Shown one piece after another: positions 48,929-59,685 of a stretch of 64,000 nucleotides of DNA. Numbering within the stretch: the stretch's first letter is position 1; each line of letters starts with the position of its first letter. The notes beneath the pieces are model-generated. The model made no database searches and was not told the DNA's origin. It saw only the letters and a program-made list of their open reading frames with translations. The DNA lies in assembly GCA_951799445.1 (NCBI GenBank), contig OX637294.1:27491452-27555451 (forward strand). The letters run 5' to 3'. The translations under genes were made by a program, and so were the position numbers. The DNA comes from Pseudisothecium myosuroides (Eukaryota > Streptophyta > Bryopsida > Hypnales > Lembophyllaceae).

Positions 48929-49626
48929 ATGTCGGCACTACCGGATGGGAGTGGGTACTGTTTTGGTCATGAAGGACCAAGTCTGCAGCGTGTTCGTCAA
49001 CTTCATGGGGACCCTTCATTCGTGAAGAGAGTGAGGAAGACCTCCTTTACTGCACTAGTAAGTTCCCGTATCTTGAGCTAGTCAGTTGTAGTTGCTTGCT
49101 GCTGGTGGTAGTCTGGTATAAGTAGCAAATTATGTTTTTCAACGTGTAAGTTTTCATTGCGCCTCTCTCATGACTCTTCCGTAACTTGCGCCGCAGACGG
49201 TGCCTATACGGTTTGCGTGTGAGCACAGATCGTGCTTTCAGGAGTACAGTACTCTGATGTTTGCTGGAGAATCGCTTTGGTGGACCGTGAAAGTGAAAAT
49301 GTCTCCAAGCACGAAACGCCCACAAGTGTTAATTACAAGCGGGTTCAAAGATTTTGCAAAGTTCCACGGAGTTGCTCAGGGCGATCTTATAAGGTTTACT
49401 CTAGGCGGTGTCCCTTTTCAAGGTGGAAATCCAGGGGAACTTTCTAGAGCCACCACGTCTTCTGTTCGCTCCAATCGACAAAGCAATTCATGAGGTTTTA
49501 AATGTTTTTGATGACAAAGCAGTTCTCAAGGTTCAGAATGTTTCCGATGAAATAGTTCATGAAGATTTAGCCGACGAGGTAAATGGCGGTGAACTTCTTC
49601 AATGCTTTTTCAACCAGGTTATATAG
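48929..49626 (+). pseudogene. B3 DNA-binding domain gene with a frameshift
   Basis: Exon 1 (48929-49057) starts MSALPDGSGY and ends PSFVKRVRKTSFTAL/GTAAGT. Exon 2 starts after CCGCAG at 49197 with TVPIRFACEH, then LWWTVKVKMSP, VLITSGFKDFAKFHGVAQGD and LIRFTL. This is the usual order of a plant B3 domain: F.K.....S, IP..FA, W.V, GF..F, GD...F. The final strand should be FKVEI, but FKVEIQGNFL is one base out of frame (about 49405-49425). The gene is therefore broken, or the sequence has an indel error. After the shift the frame runs to 49626, with a possible donor at GAG/GTAAAT near 49580. B3 proteins are plant transcription factors. The subfamily is unknown. Confidence 0.65.
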
Positions 49627-49733
49627 ATCCTTGATGGCATGTCCGAATGCAACTTTCTAATATTTCTAATTAGGATACCACAAACTGTATAGCTAAGGCT
49701 GGATTTAGGGTCTTGAAGCTTCACGTCCATCTG

Positions 49734-49848
49734 CCGTAACAGAAGAACTCTGTAGATCTTCAAATTCTGTTATGTATACCGCTATATCTACCATAACAGT
49801 AGAACTATGTGGATCTCCAAATTTTGTTATGTATACCATTATACCTTT
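49734..49848. repeat. Two-copy 58-bp direct repeat
   Basis: The units contain CCGTAACAGAAGAACT and CCATAACAGTAGAACT, each followed by TTTGTTATGTATACC or a close variant. Each unit also has inverted AACAGAA / TTCTGTTA-type ends. Confidence 0.7.
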
Positions 49849-50797
49849 CTTGCATAATGATATTGTTTTCTGAACTGTGTAAGGTACGGATATGAACTAT
49901 GTATGATATGGGTATAAACTGTGGGTACCTCGAAACTGTGTTTAATAAGCGTGCTTGATTTGGCATAATTTCAAGACTGCAGTTGCGAAAACAATTGGGA
50001 TTCTCTAGTTGCTTGCAGATGGGCACGGTGTATTAGGATGGGGAGCATGTGCATAATTAGCAAGTGGTTTAGGATTTAGGCAGATGTGGTTACCATACCA
50101 AAGCCCTAGCAAAGAAGTTCTACATATCACAATGAAGATTCCATGAAAAATAAACTATTTCAAACCATTAGTGATGACTCAGAACTTAGCATTAATCCTC
50201 TGAACATCATAACCTCATAAACCCAGTCAAGGTAGATTACAAGTGCAACACTAAACATCCTTGCATAACAAATATGCTCATCTCCAAAGCCAAATCACAG
50301 AAGAGAATTACGTTTGATACAACAAACAAAACGATACTATGCTAAAAAGAAATGCATATACATGCCATGCAGATTCGCATCAAACAATATTATTTTCATC
50401 TAAAGGCAAAAATAGAAACATCAAAGAACATGTGCAATGCTTCGTCAAAATTGTATTTACAATTTAAAAAAGTATTAAAGTTTGAATAGTTCATTAAAAG
50501 TACTTCAAATATTAAATGTAACAATTTCTGAAAGAGGATGTACTCTGCTATGTACTAAAAGAACAAAGTGTCCCGCCTCCATACAACTGACTATTGACTC
50601 CAACAACCTCCACACTTCTGCCTAAAAAATCAAGTCTGCACAAGGTAAGTGAGACCTCTACAAGACAAATGTCAGCGAGCACATTTCAAGCAAAACCATA
50701 TTAGTGAAACACATTCCAATTCTGAAATGTACCCCATTAATATAATTTTGCCGGCCATGGGCTGGCTCCCACTTAACCTGTAATGTGTTCAAATACC
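49849..50797. other. Intergenic, between the B3 and SET genes
   Basis: A/T-rich sequence that probably includes the 3' UTR of the minus-strand SET gene. No other feature is seen. Confidence 0.4.
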
Positions 50798-51731
50798 TTA
50801 TAAACCTGTACCTCTACACATGATGCTTCCACATTTACAAGCAAAGGATGGCAATTGTAGGTTATGATCATTGAAATCAATGCCATAATCCCATGTCAAC
50901 CCCTCTTTGGCTTTAATCATTCGTTTTGTGAAGAATGCAACGTGATAGAAGCTCTTCCCAGCGTTCTCAATCTTGACCGGCATGTCGATGAGGTTAGCAT
51001 CTCCACATCTACACAAGATTAGAGCAATGCCAATTAGAACCCACGTGCATTAATACAGACAATGAACACTTACTAGGACAGAGTACATGTCAAACCTGTG
51101 ATTCAAAAATCTTGCGACATTCCCATAGTGAGTGGCATCTAAGCACAAAGCCGTGCTATCATTCGACTTCCGTTCAGTGGCCCAATCAGCATCAAGCTGT
51201 AATGCATATGATGGACCATCATGGACTACAAGGTTCCTAATCTCCATCTCTGCATTTGTCAATATCCCTCCAGTCAATTCAAATACATACGCACCTTTGG
51301 GGATAGACTCAAGAGCTCGAATCCCCCATCCCGTGTACGTTGTATGGTAAACTTCTACTGAGTACTTCATCCCCTGTTGAACCACACAATTACCACATTT
51401 ACTGTGGCATCCACATTTAACATTACACTCCCTAATGAAAGTCCTATATGAATGACCACTAGTTTGCGAAAAATGGTTCTTCAGCAACCTTCCAAGGTTA
51501 TATGCAAATTCACCACCAGTTTCTTTTGTACATTGATAAGGAACCACTGCATTTAGACAATCTTCCTTGCCACAAGTACAGAATTCACCTTTCCCTAATC
51601 CTACAATAGAAGTATCTACATGGGCCTTGTTATGGACCACACGTGTAGCCATATACTTGAAAGGACGCATCAGTAAATGATATGGAGCTATAGGAATCGG
51701 AATCGCCTCCAAGCCCCGAGACACATCTTCA
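50798..51731 (-). CDS. SUVR-like SET-domain histone H3K9 methyltransferase (C-terminal part)
   Basis: Two exons are read: about 51731-51096 and 51008-50798. They are joined at CACAG/GT and TAG/A, restoring NHRCGDANLIDMPV. The upstream exon has the pre-SET region: SRGLEAIPIPI, then the cysteine clusters CTCGKEDC and ECNVKCGCHSKCGNC. The SET domain has YTGWGIRALESIPKGAYVFE, NHRC, and LTWDYGIDFNDH, followed by the post-SET CKCGSIMCR. These features are typical of plant SUVR1/2/4-type enzymes, which methylate histone H3 lysine 9 in chromatin silencing. The usual EELTWDYG is EGLTWDYG here. The frame continues upstream (SEDV before SRGL), so earlier exons are needed. None is recognisable before LTR E/D begins at 52062. 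It could be intact with distant exons, or cut off by the LTR. Confidence 0.85.
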
Positions 51732-53668
51732 GAATAGTAAAAAGATACAGCCTATATGAAATACATACGAACAACCTACGTCAGAACAGCACGCAGCATC
51801 CACACAAGAAGTTTAGTTCAAAAAGCACGGTCTTTGATTTAACAGCCTCTACTCCGAAGGCAATATACAAAGCTTTGCCTGCATACAGCTTTCTTTGCTA
51901 ACTTCACTCTCACCAAGACTGTACAATAAATTAAGTAAACAAACACTAATAGCGTCGACGCTTTCTTGTCCCAGCTTTGTCTACCTGTATAGACAATGTC
52001 AAGTTTCCTTGTTGCGACCTCGTATTTCTTCTACCTGGAGGATTAAGGGTTGGGGTGAGGTTGTGAGTGCTTATTTACCCACCCTTGGTAAATAAGTGAG
52101 CGCAACCAGGCTCTTTGAGTTTTAGGTTTGATTTTTGTCCTATGGGTGCCTAGCGTAAATCCATCGTGCCTTCCAAGCAATGGATCTTTTTTTCTAAGTT
52201 CCTAACATCCACAATGTACACAAAAATCAAAGAAATCCAACACGGCAATTTCTACTCTAACTTCTTTAATCAAAAGAGGTCACGGTGGTTTCGAATTTGA
52301 ACTAGTTTACAGTCAAAATTTAACAACCCTAAGTGATAGAACATTTCATGCCATTTCTAAAAACATAAAATTCGACCTTACCTTGAGCTCCCAATTTGTC
52401 ACTTGGGACTCGTAGAATTATTTTTTTGAAAATTTGCAATTTAAAGTTGATAAAAGTATACAAAAAGCCATAAAAAGAGTGTAGAACCAGAATAAGGTTG
52501 TGTCATATCCATTATAGTATTTGGTCTAGATTTGTGTTTTACTTACAATCCCCCCAAATCTGGCCTAAAAATAGTATAGAAATAACGAAATGGCTAGATT
52601 TGGAGGATTTGAGTTGCACAGCCCCCAAAGGGCTAAATTCCATCACGAATGTGGCAATTCATGGCTAAGTTGGTCCGAGGGATCCATAGTGAGGTCACTA
52701 GGTCGGGTTCCAGAGTTAGATTTAGAATTCCCCATTAGATCGACAAATTCCCAAAATCCCGATTGATAGCATTCAGGAGCCACTAATGCAAGATAGGGCC
52801 CGTGGAGGAATTTACAGCCCAAGGATGGTAATATAGGGTAAATCCCATGCCAGGAGTCCAACGATGAAATTGATTCGCCAAGATTTCTCCATCTGCAGAA
52901 GATTCCCGCATCGTCGCTAATTCGAGGAGATGGCCAGTTTTGATCTCCATTGACCAATCGTGCCAGGTACGGAAACGCACCTGTACATCTTTCATGCGAC
53001 TTCCTGAGAGGTCACGTGAAAATTCTCGGCATCTTTCGACTTGTAGAAGAACCTTTTCCGGGTGGTCAACCCTTCTAACCTCCAACGGGAATTTCATGGA
53101 AATTACCCAGCTTACAATAAAATCTCACTAAAAATTAGACTAGCTTGTTTTATGTTAATAATGCGCTCCGTGAAGTTTCACAACATTCCAATAGCGACAA
53201 GTACTTGAACCGGCAAGATTCCTCGGGAATTAACCACAGGGCGAGGTCCGTGCCATGTTGCCGGCATTCCGGGACCATACAATGGCGAAACGAAGTCAAC
53301 CAAGAGTCCTTTTAGACTCTCTCGCATCTACCGGAGACCCTAGGCTATTCACATATCTCAAAATAGGAGACCCCTAAGATCTAGGATTTTACTACGATTT
53401 GATTTTTAAACTAAATTAGCCTACGATGGATTTTTGGCCTCGATACGGAGGGGTAGGGGGATCCAGAACTAAACACGACGATCTGGAGCCAACGGCGCAA
53501 TCCGTTTAGCGATTGGAGTTAATCTCCAAAAGTTAGGATGTTGGTCTAGCATAGATGGTAGAAGTAGATTTTTAGGGATTAGGATGAAAATCTTTGAGAA
53601 TGAGGATGAAAATCTGAGTTGATAAGGTTACCTTAGAACTCTAGAGGGAGGGGTGGGCCCTTAGAAAC

Positions 53669-53677
53669 CTATATAAG
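53669..53677 (+). promoter_or_regulatory. TATA box of LTR B
   Basis: CTATATAAGGGCCCC is identical to LTR A and is followed by a T-rich stretch. Confidence 0.75.
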
Positions 53678-53979
53678 GGCCCCATTTTTCTTTCTAGAAC
53701 ACCCCCAATACTTGTTTTTAGATCCGTGGGTTCAAGTGATTTTGGATATTTTGGCGTTTGAAGCCAAAAACCTCTATGGTGTTTTTAGAGCACTTTTGGC
53801 TCCGTTGTTGTAGTATTTCAAGCTTTGAAGGTCCTTGGGGGTCCTTCTACCTTACTTTGTGTACTTCTTGCGTCTTTTTGTGTACCCTTGTTGAGATTTG
53901 AGAGCCTTCTCTCTCTCTTGTGCATCCCCGTGATCTAACTTGTGTGTCTTAAGAGTCTTTTGGGTGTCTTGTATTAATC

Positions 53980-54031
53980 CTAAAGTCACCCCCCACCGTA
54001 CCTTGGTGATGCCGTTTTGGGGGGCCTTTAG
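53980..54031 (+). promoter_or_regulatory. Conserved clamped hairpin in LTR B
   Basis: CTAAAG plus CCCCCC pairs with GGGGGG plus CTTTAG. The loop keeps ACCTTGGTGATGCCG. It lies 310 bases after the TATA box, as in LTR A. Confidence 0.6.
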
Positions 54032-54129
54032 TGTGTGAGCTTTGTGTGGCCACATGGCCCTAACTCGTGTGTTTTCTTCTAGTATTTTCCTTACGCCTTC
54101 TTCTAATCTTCTCCTTGTTGAGTGGACCC

Positions 54130-54580
54130 CCTTCCGGGACGGCGAAGCTCTAAACTTACCTTGTGTGTTTTCTTTAAAGTGTAACTTTGTCTTCTTCTAA
54201 AGTTTCCCTTGTCGTGTGGAACCCCCCTAGGACGGCGAAGCTTTGAACCTACAACTAGTTCTAAGTCCTAGAGTGTGTGTTAAAAAGATCCCGGACAGCG
54301 GAACTACGGACCCCCGGAGTGTTACAAATCCTAGAGTTGGTGTTAAATCCAACTTGACGGCGAAGCTTTGAACCTCCTAGATATTCCATTCCAAAGTCTA
54401 GTTTCCAAGACCTTCTTGGAAAAGTCTAAAGTTTAGCTTCCAAGATATTAGTGTTTTAGCATGAAGAAAGAAGTTGTGGGCCAAGTTTAGCAATTATAGC
54501 ACTTGTATACGTGATTTTGTAAGTCGAGTGTTTTACTCCACAAATTCGGGCCTAACCCCTCGGACGGTGAAGCCTTGGCT
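54130..54580 (+). repeat. GACGGCGAAGC motif array in LTR B
   Basis: Copies or variants lie near 54136, 54231, 54294, 54356 and 54560, in the same order and nearly the same spacing as in LTR A. Confidence 0.7.
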
Positions 54581-54677
54581 CTAGCACTAATTTTGTCCAA
54601 AAAATCCAATTTTTATTTGCTAAGTGGATTCCCCTGAGGGAACCCGTGGAGGTGATTAAAAATTTGGTGGTGGCCAA

Positions 54678-54805
54678 CATATACCAGCAGAACCAACGTA
54701 TACCAAGCTGACAGTACCAGCGTATACCGAGCCAGTAGTAACCAGCGTTACCAAGCCAGCAGTACAGCGTATACCAGCCAGCAGTAACAGCGTATGCCCA
54801 GCCGA
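54678..54805 (+). repeat. 24-26-bp minisatellite in LTR B
   Basis: About five imperfect units of the type AGCAGTACCAGCGTATACC occupy the place where LTR A has its 33-bp array. The sequences are unrelated. Confidence 0.75.
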
Positions 54806-55602
54806 CAGCCGGTACTAGTGGCCGGTACACTGCGTAACCCGACGTGCTGGGTCATCCTTGCTTGGTCGGCGTTTTGAAATTCTGGTTGACTGAACCAAAA
54901 CTCACATACATCATGGCTGAAATTCAGACCAAAATGGGATGATACCCTGCGGGGTCCCAACTTTTTTTTTTTTTTAAATTTTCAACCAATTAGGACCTAG
55001 TTAGAAACTTAGTTATAGATCTAATTTAGAAAACTAATTATAGATCTACTTTAGCAATCCAGTTAGAACTCTGTGGGGACCAAAGGTTCAAAACTCCCAA
55101 ACTCCCAAACTCCAAAGTTGTAATTAAAAGAACAAAGGGAGGGGGAAGAAAAAGTCAACGCCTCTAAGTCACACCTGCACACAAACTTGCATATTCCACT
55201 CTAACCAACCAAACACGCACACAAACAATGGAGGGAGATTAGAGAAGAAGAGATGAAGTAGAGAGCAAAAAGTGAGAGACAATAAATAGTGACCTAGGCT
55301 TAGGCTAGGTGGGATTTAGGAAGAAATCTTGGAAATTTGTGGTGACCGTTGAGAAAAGGATTAGGATGACACAAAGGCAAAATTGTGTAAGAGGATAGTT
55401 GGCATCTTAAAAGCCTCCTTGGAGTTTGAGACCATAGCGTAAGACTCATAAAAACTTAGGTGGAAAAGTACTAGAGTAGAAGGAAAGAGGAAGAAAGAAA
55501 AGGAAGGAGGAAGGGAAAGAAGGAGGTTAGATTGCAAAGAGTGTAATATTTTCTCAATTTAAGCAGTGAGCTTGGAAAATCAAACAAAAACAAAGGACTA
55601 CC

Positions 55603-55665
55603 ATGGAGCGTGAAAATGTATACGTGGACGTGGACGAAGTGATTTCCAAAACCGGCAGTGAAGAG
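55603..55665 (+). CDS. Short leader exon in LTR B
   Basis: ATG 55603 opens 21 codons (MERENVYVDVDEV, ending GSEE) followed by GTGAGT. It is the same length as the LTR A exon and shares the DEVIS and TGSEE ends. The substitutions keep the frame and the donor site. Confidence 0.5.
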
Positions 55666-57917
55666 GTGAGTTTTTGAATTAATCCTTCATATTTCCCCTA
55701 ATTAGCATTGATTTCCTTAATGAGCCCTTAAAGCGCGATTACCAAATCGAGATTAGTGCAAATTAGAAGTTTAGATTTAAAAATTTATAGATTAGGGATA
55801 GAGGTTTCCGAAAACATATTACACTTAGGATTTGGCTTTGAATCGACCGCGTTAGGCTAAGTGAAGCAGTAGGAGGTTGGACGGAGGAATTTTTGAATAA
55901 AATTTCATCCAAATGGAACCATGGACGGAACTTAGGAATTTAGGGTAGAAAGAGAATTTAGATTAAAATTAGGGATTAATTAGCGGTTAGAATTAGAGTC
56001 AAATTACATTTTAATTTTAAAAGTTAAACTTCTAAGGCAAAATTTTAGAGTTAACTTTGGGAAGTTTAAAAGGTAGAATTAATTTGGAAGTTGACCGGGG
56101 TTTAAATTCTCAAGTCAAATCTTAGGGTAGGTTCATGTAAGAGTTTAGAGTTAATTAGGAAGTCAAAAATTAGAGTAAAAAATAGAAGTCAAAGCAGAAG
56201 TAAAAAATCAATTAAGGAAGTAGATTTTAGAGTTGGAAATAGGAGTCAAAATTTAGAAGTTAAAATTTAGAGTAACAATTAGATAGAAAAAAAATCAAAG
56301 TTTAAAGTAGAAGTAAAAGTTAGAAGTAGAGTCAACTTAGAGGTTAAAACTTGGGATTAATTTTTAGAAGTAAAATCTAGAGTTAAAAGTTAGAACATAG
56401 AGTTAAAATTCAAGGATAAATTTCAGCGTCAATTTAGGAGTAAAAACCTAGAGTTAAAAGTTAAAACATAAAGTTAAAATTCAAGGGTAAATTTTAGAGT
56501 TAATTTAGGAGTAAAAACCTAGATTTAAAAGTTAAAACATAGAGTCAAAGTCGATAGTTAATATTTAGAACCAAGTTAAAGGAGTAAAATCTAAAGTTAC
56601 ATCTAGAGGTTGGAAGTTAGAATAAGAGTTGGACTTTAGGATTAGTCTTTAGAAGTAGAACGTCCCGGTGGAGTGTCGAAACACAAAGATAGTCTTAGGG
56701 GTTCATGGAAGGAACCTAGAGGTTCCCCTTTCACGTAGTTAGGGACGTTAGAAATGATGCCAACTACCTAGTCAACCCTAGACATAGGATAGATAGTTAA
56801 AGAATTATAATTTCACCATCACCCCTGATCATTGCAGTTAGCTTGTGAGTCACCATATGCATTTCTAGTTATTTGCTGCCATCCACGACACTTAGAAAAT
56901 GTTAACAAAAAGATCCATTGCTTGGAAGGCACAGTGGACCGCACTCACGACACCCCCATATATTAAAAAGGTGGATAAAGGCATAGAACCTGGTCGATGT
57001 TCGCTCTATTACCAAGGGTGGGTAATCTAGCGCCCACATTACCCCTTTCTTCTAGCAAAAGTTATGGGCGGATGAAGTTTAGCCCTTCCGGGGCTATTTA
57101 AACTTCATCTGTAATGTAGGACATGCTTCCCAATTCAATTACCCTTGAAAATTGAACCCTAGATTTAGGTGGTTAGGACTTGCCTAAATCCTAAGTTTTG
57201 ACTTAGATGAACTATTTTAGGTTGACTTCATCCGTTCCTTGACCCCAACTTTATCCTTGAATATCTCCTAGGGTTTTTGGTCTTTCTTGAAGTTTGACCT
57301 ACTTTAGGGTTACTTAAGGATTGTACTATGATTTTCTACTACTAACTTCTTCCTTTGATCAAATTAAAACATCCTAATTCTTCCTATCCTTATTTTTTGA
57401 GGTTTGGATTGAGTTTTGGATAGTTATCATTTTTAAAATTTTTTGGAGTTGTTCCTTCTAGAGGCTAGCCTAAGCTTTTCAAAATGGTATTTTACTTGGA
57501 AATCCTCCTATCCTATCAAAAGTTGTTGATGGATGAAGTTTGACCGCTAATTGGTGGTTAAAACTTCATCCTTTGATTACTCCTAATCTTAATTTGATAA
57601 TTAACTTCTAATTTCACTTTTGAGACTTAGGTTATTTCTAGTTGATATTTCCTAATTTAACTTGTCTTGTTTATCTTTTAATCACTTTTCATCCAAATTA
57701 GGTCCTAAACTTCATCCCTCCATATCTCACTCGTTTAAGCTTGAAATTCTAAATGTGAGATGGTTTTGGAAACCTCTAACTAACTTCTACAACACTAATT
57801 CCTTGGTTCTTGAAATATTCCTATTCTAGACACTCTGAATTAACTTGGGAGTTCGGCCCTACTTTTAAATGTCTATTTTGAGAAATTGAAATGGAGGGGT
57901 TGAAGTTAGAAACTTAC

Positions 57918-58010
57918 CTCGAAGTTGGTATCATTGTTTAGGTAATTGTATACCCCTTCAAATTCCTCGTCATTTGCCATATTTTGGAATTGTTTGATAA
58001 TTTTGCCCAT
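57918..58010 (-). CDS. Short leader exon in LTR E
   Basis: On the minus strand ATG 58010 opens 31 codons (MGKIIKQFQNMANDEEFEG, ending NDTNFE) followed by GTAAGT. It has the same place and splice layout as the exons of A and B, but an unrelated peptide. Confidence 0.45.
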
Positions 58011-58711
58011 GGCTTAAAGTAGAAGTTTTAGTACAAGGTTTGCCAATTTTTTGGACTTCCCTTTTCTTTTCTTTTTCTTTTATCTCTCTTTCTCTTTTAA
58101 CACTATTCTAATTCAATTATATATACTTCAAAGGGTTGACTAGTCTTGAACTAAATAATTGAAATCAACTCCCAACTAATAGTTGACTCTTCAACTCCTT
58201 AATCAATTATTATTTTATACAAGTTTTGATGGTTCTAATTGTTCTTCTTAGATTTCCACCTAATCCTATCTCTTTTTACATTCTCTTCAAACTCCTAAAT
58301 TGTCACTTCATCTCTCTCCATTTCCATAGTGGTTTTGAAAGTTCCAAGTGTTCTCCTTCCTATGGTTTTTGAGCCTCTATTTGCAATGGAAACGTTGCAA
58401 ATTGAAATTCCTTAGCCTCCTACTTTCTTAATTTCCCTCTATCTTCCTAGACTACTAAGATTTCTAATTTTGAAAGACAAGATGAAGGTGTAATTATTCT
58501 TGATTAGAATTCAAAATTGGGGCCGAGGCATAGCCTCTAATTGGCCGTGAATTCAAGTTTCTTTTTCTCTCAGCCAAGTTTTTGTTCAGTCATGGACCAG
58601 CTCGCAGCCAACGTTCAGTACATAGTAGTTCAGTCACAGCAGTCAATACACAGCAATTTAGTATAGCCGCTCTCTAATGTGGCCGTGCCACGTGGCAAGG
58701 CGTAATTGCCC

Positions 58712-58810
58712 GGCTGCCTCCGTCCGTTTTGTTGTCTTCGTCCGCCTTGCTGCCCCATCCGTCTTTGTTACCCCGTTTGTCTTTGCTGCCCCGTCCGTCT
58801 TGCTGCCTTC
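58712..58810 (-). repeat. Short-unit minisatellite in LTR E
   Basis: The plus strand repeats CCGTCCGTCTTTGCTGCC-like units of about 18 bases. It lies at the same LTR position as the arrays of A and B and is unrelated to both. Confidence 0.7.
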
Positions 58811-59362
58811 TGCTCCGCCCCGAACAGGCTTTGTTGGTCCGTCCAGGCCCCTCGGGCTCTTTTGATTTTTTTAGTTTTTTGATCTTCAAGGAAAAAACAA
58901 CAATTTAAACAAAAAGGAAAAGTTGCTTATACTAAGGTTGGTTTCATAGTTCCTCGTCTTTTCCGGCAATAATTAAATTACCCTTTTAGATGCTAAACTT
59001 GATGTTCCAAAATAGTGTTTTGGACAATAAACTTGGTGATAAGGGGAAAATGGAGATTTTTACTAGCACTTAATGGTCTTAGATTCTTTCTTCTAACAAA
59101 GCAAAGTCAAAGCTTCGCCGTATTTTAGAAAATCTCCAAAACTTCTAGACAATTTGAACAAAGTAAAGTCAAAGCTCCGCCGTATTAGAGAATCTACTAA
59201 CATCAAAGGTCCAAACCAACAAAGGAGGATTGTTAGTACAACTCTACAAGGGCTAAGACAAGCACAAACTAACACAAAGAAAGCGTGGATGATTGGTAGA
59301 TGTTAAAACTCGAATACGAGTTAGTCAAGATGGATTAGAACACAACTTTCTTAAGAAAGACA

Positions 59363-59416
59363 CTAGAGGGCCCCCCTAAGCGGCATCGCCAAGGTATGGA
59401 GGGGGGTACACTCTAG
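59363..59416 (-). promoter_or_regulatory. Conserved clamped hairpin in LTR E with a compensatory change
   Basis: On the minus strand the outer stem is CTAGAG with CTCTAG, where A and B have CTAAAG with CTTTAG. The CCCCCC/GGGGGG clamp and ACCTTGGCGATGCCG loop are kept. Confidence 0.6.
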
Positions 59417-59675
59417 AATTAGTAGAAACAACGAGAATCAACAATAATTTTACAACGAGACTTCAAAGAAGGCAATGAGAAAAGACTTTGAAGGGACCCC
59501 AATGTCCTTCAAAGAGAGCTCCAAAAACATCAACAATGGAGCTAAAAATGCTCCAAAAAACACACAAAATGGCAATGTGGCCTAAATGGCCAAAATCCAA
59601 CTAAATGGACCCAAATGTGCAAAATGAGTCAAAATATGGCTACAAAGGGTGTTTGTGAGAGGGAAATGAGCCCCC

Positions 59676-59685
59676 TTATATACAT
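59676..59685 (-). promoter_or_regulatory. TATA box of LTR E
   Basis: The minus strand reads ATGTATATAAGGGGGC, matching the family promoter and lying about 270 bases before the hairpin. Confidence 0.65.

Larger units (their letters stand above)
52383..57038 (+). mobile_element. Giant solo LTR B (4,656 bp, plus)
   Basis: It begins TTGAGCTCCCAATTTG, one base shorter than the TGTGAG terminus of A, and ends TAATCTAGCGCCCACA. TTACC lies on both sides (52378-52382 and 57039-57043), a clean 5-bp target duplication. It matches LTR A along its length with small indels. The minisatellite is the main region that does not align. It is nested inside LTR E/D and is younger. Confidence 0.9.

Noticed and set aside
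52062..57038. Inverted end motifs at 52.06 and 57.04 kb suggested a DNA transposon with long terminal inverted repeats.
   Set aside because: TTACC duplications at 52378 and 57039 show that LTR B alone is the insertion. The left inverted part is the end of another, minus-oriented LTR (E/D).
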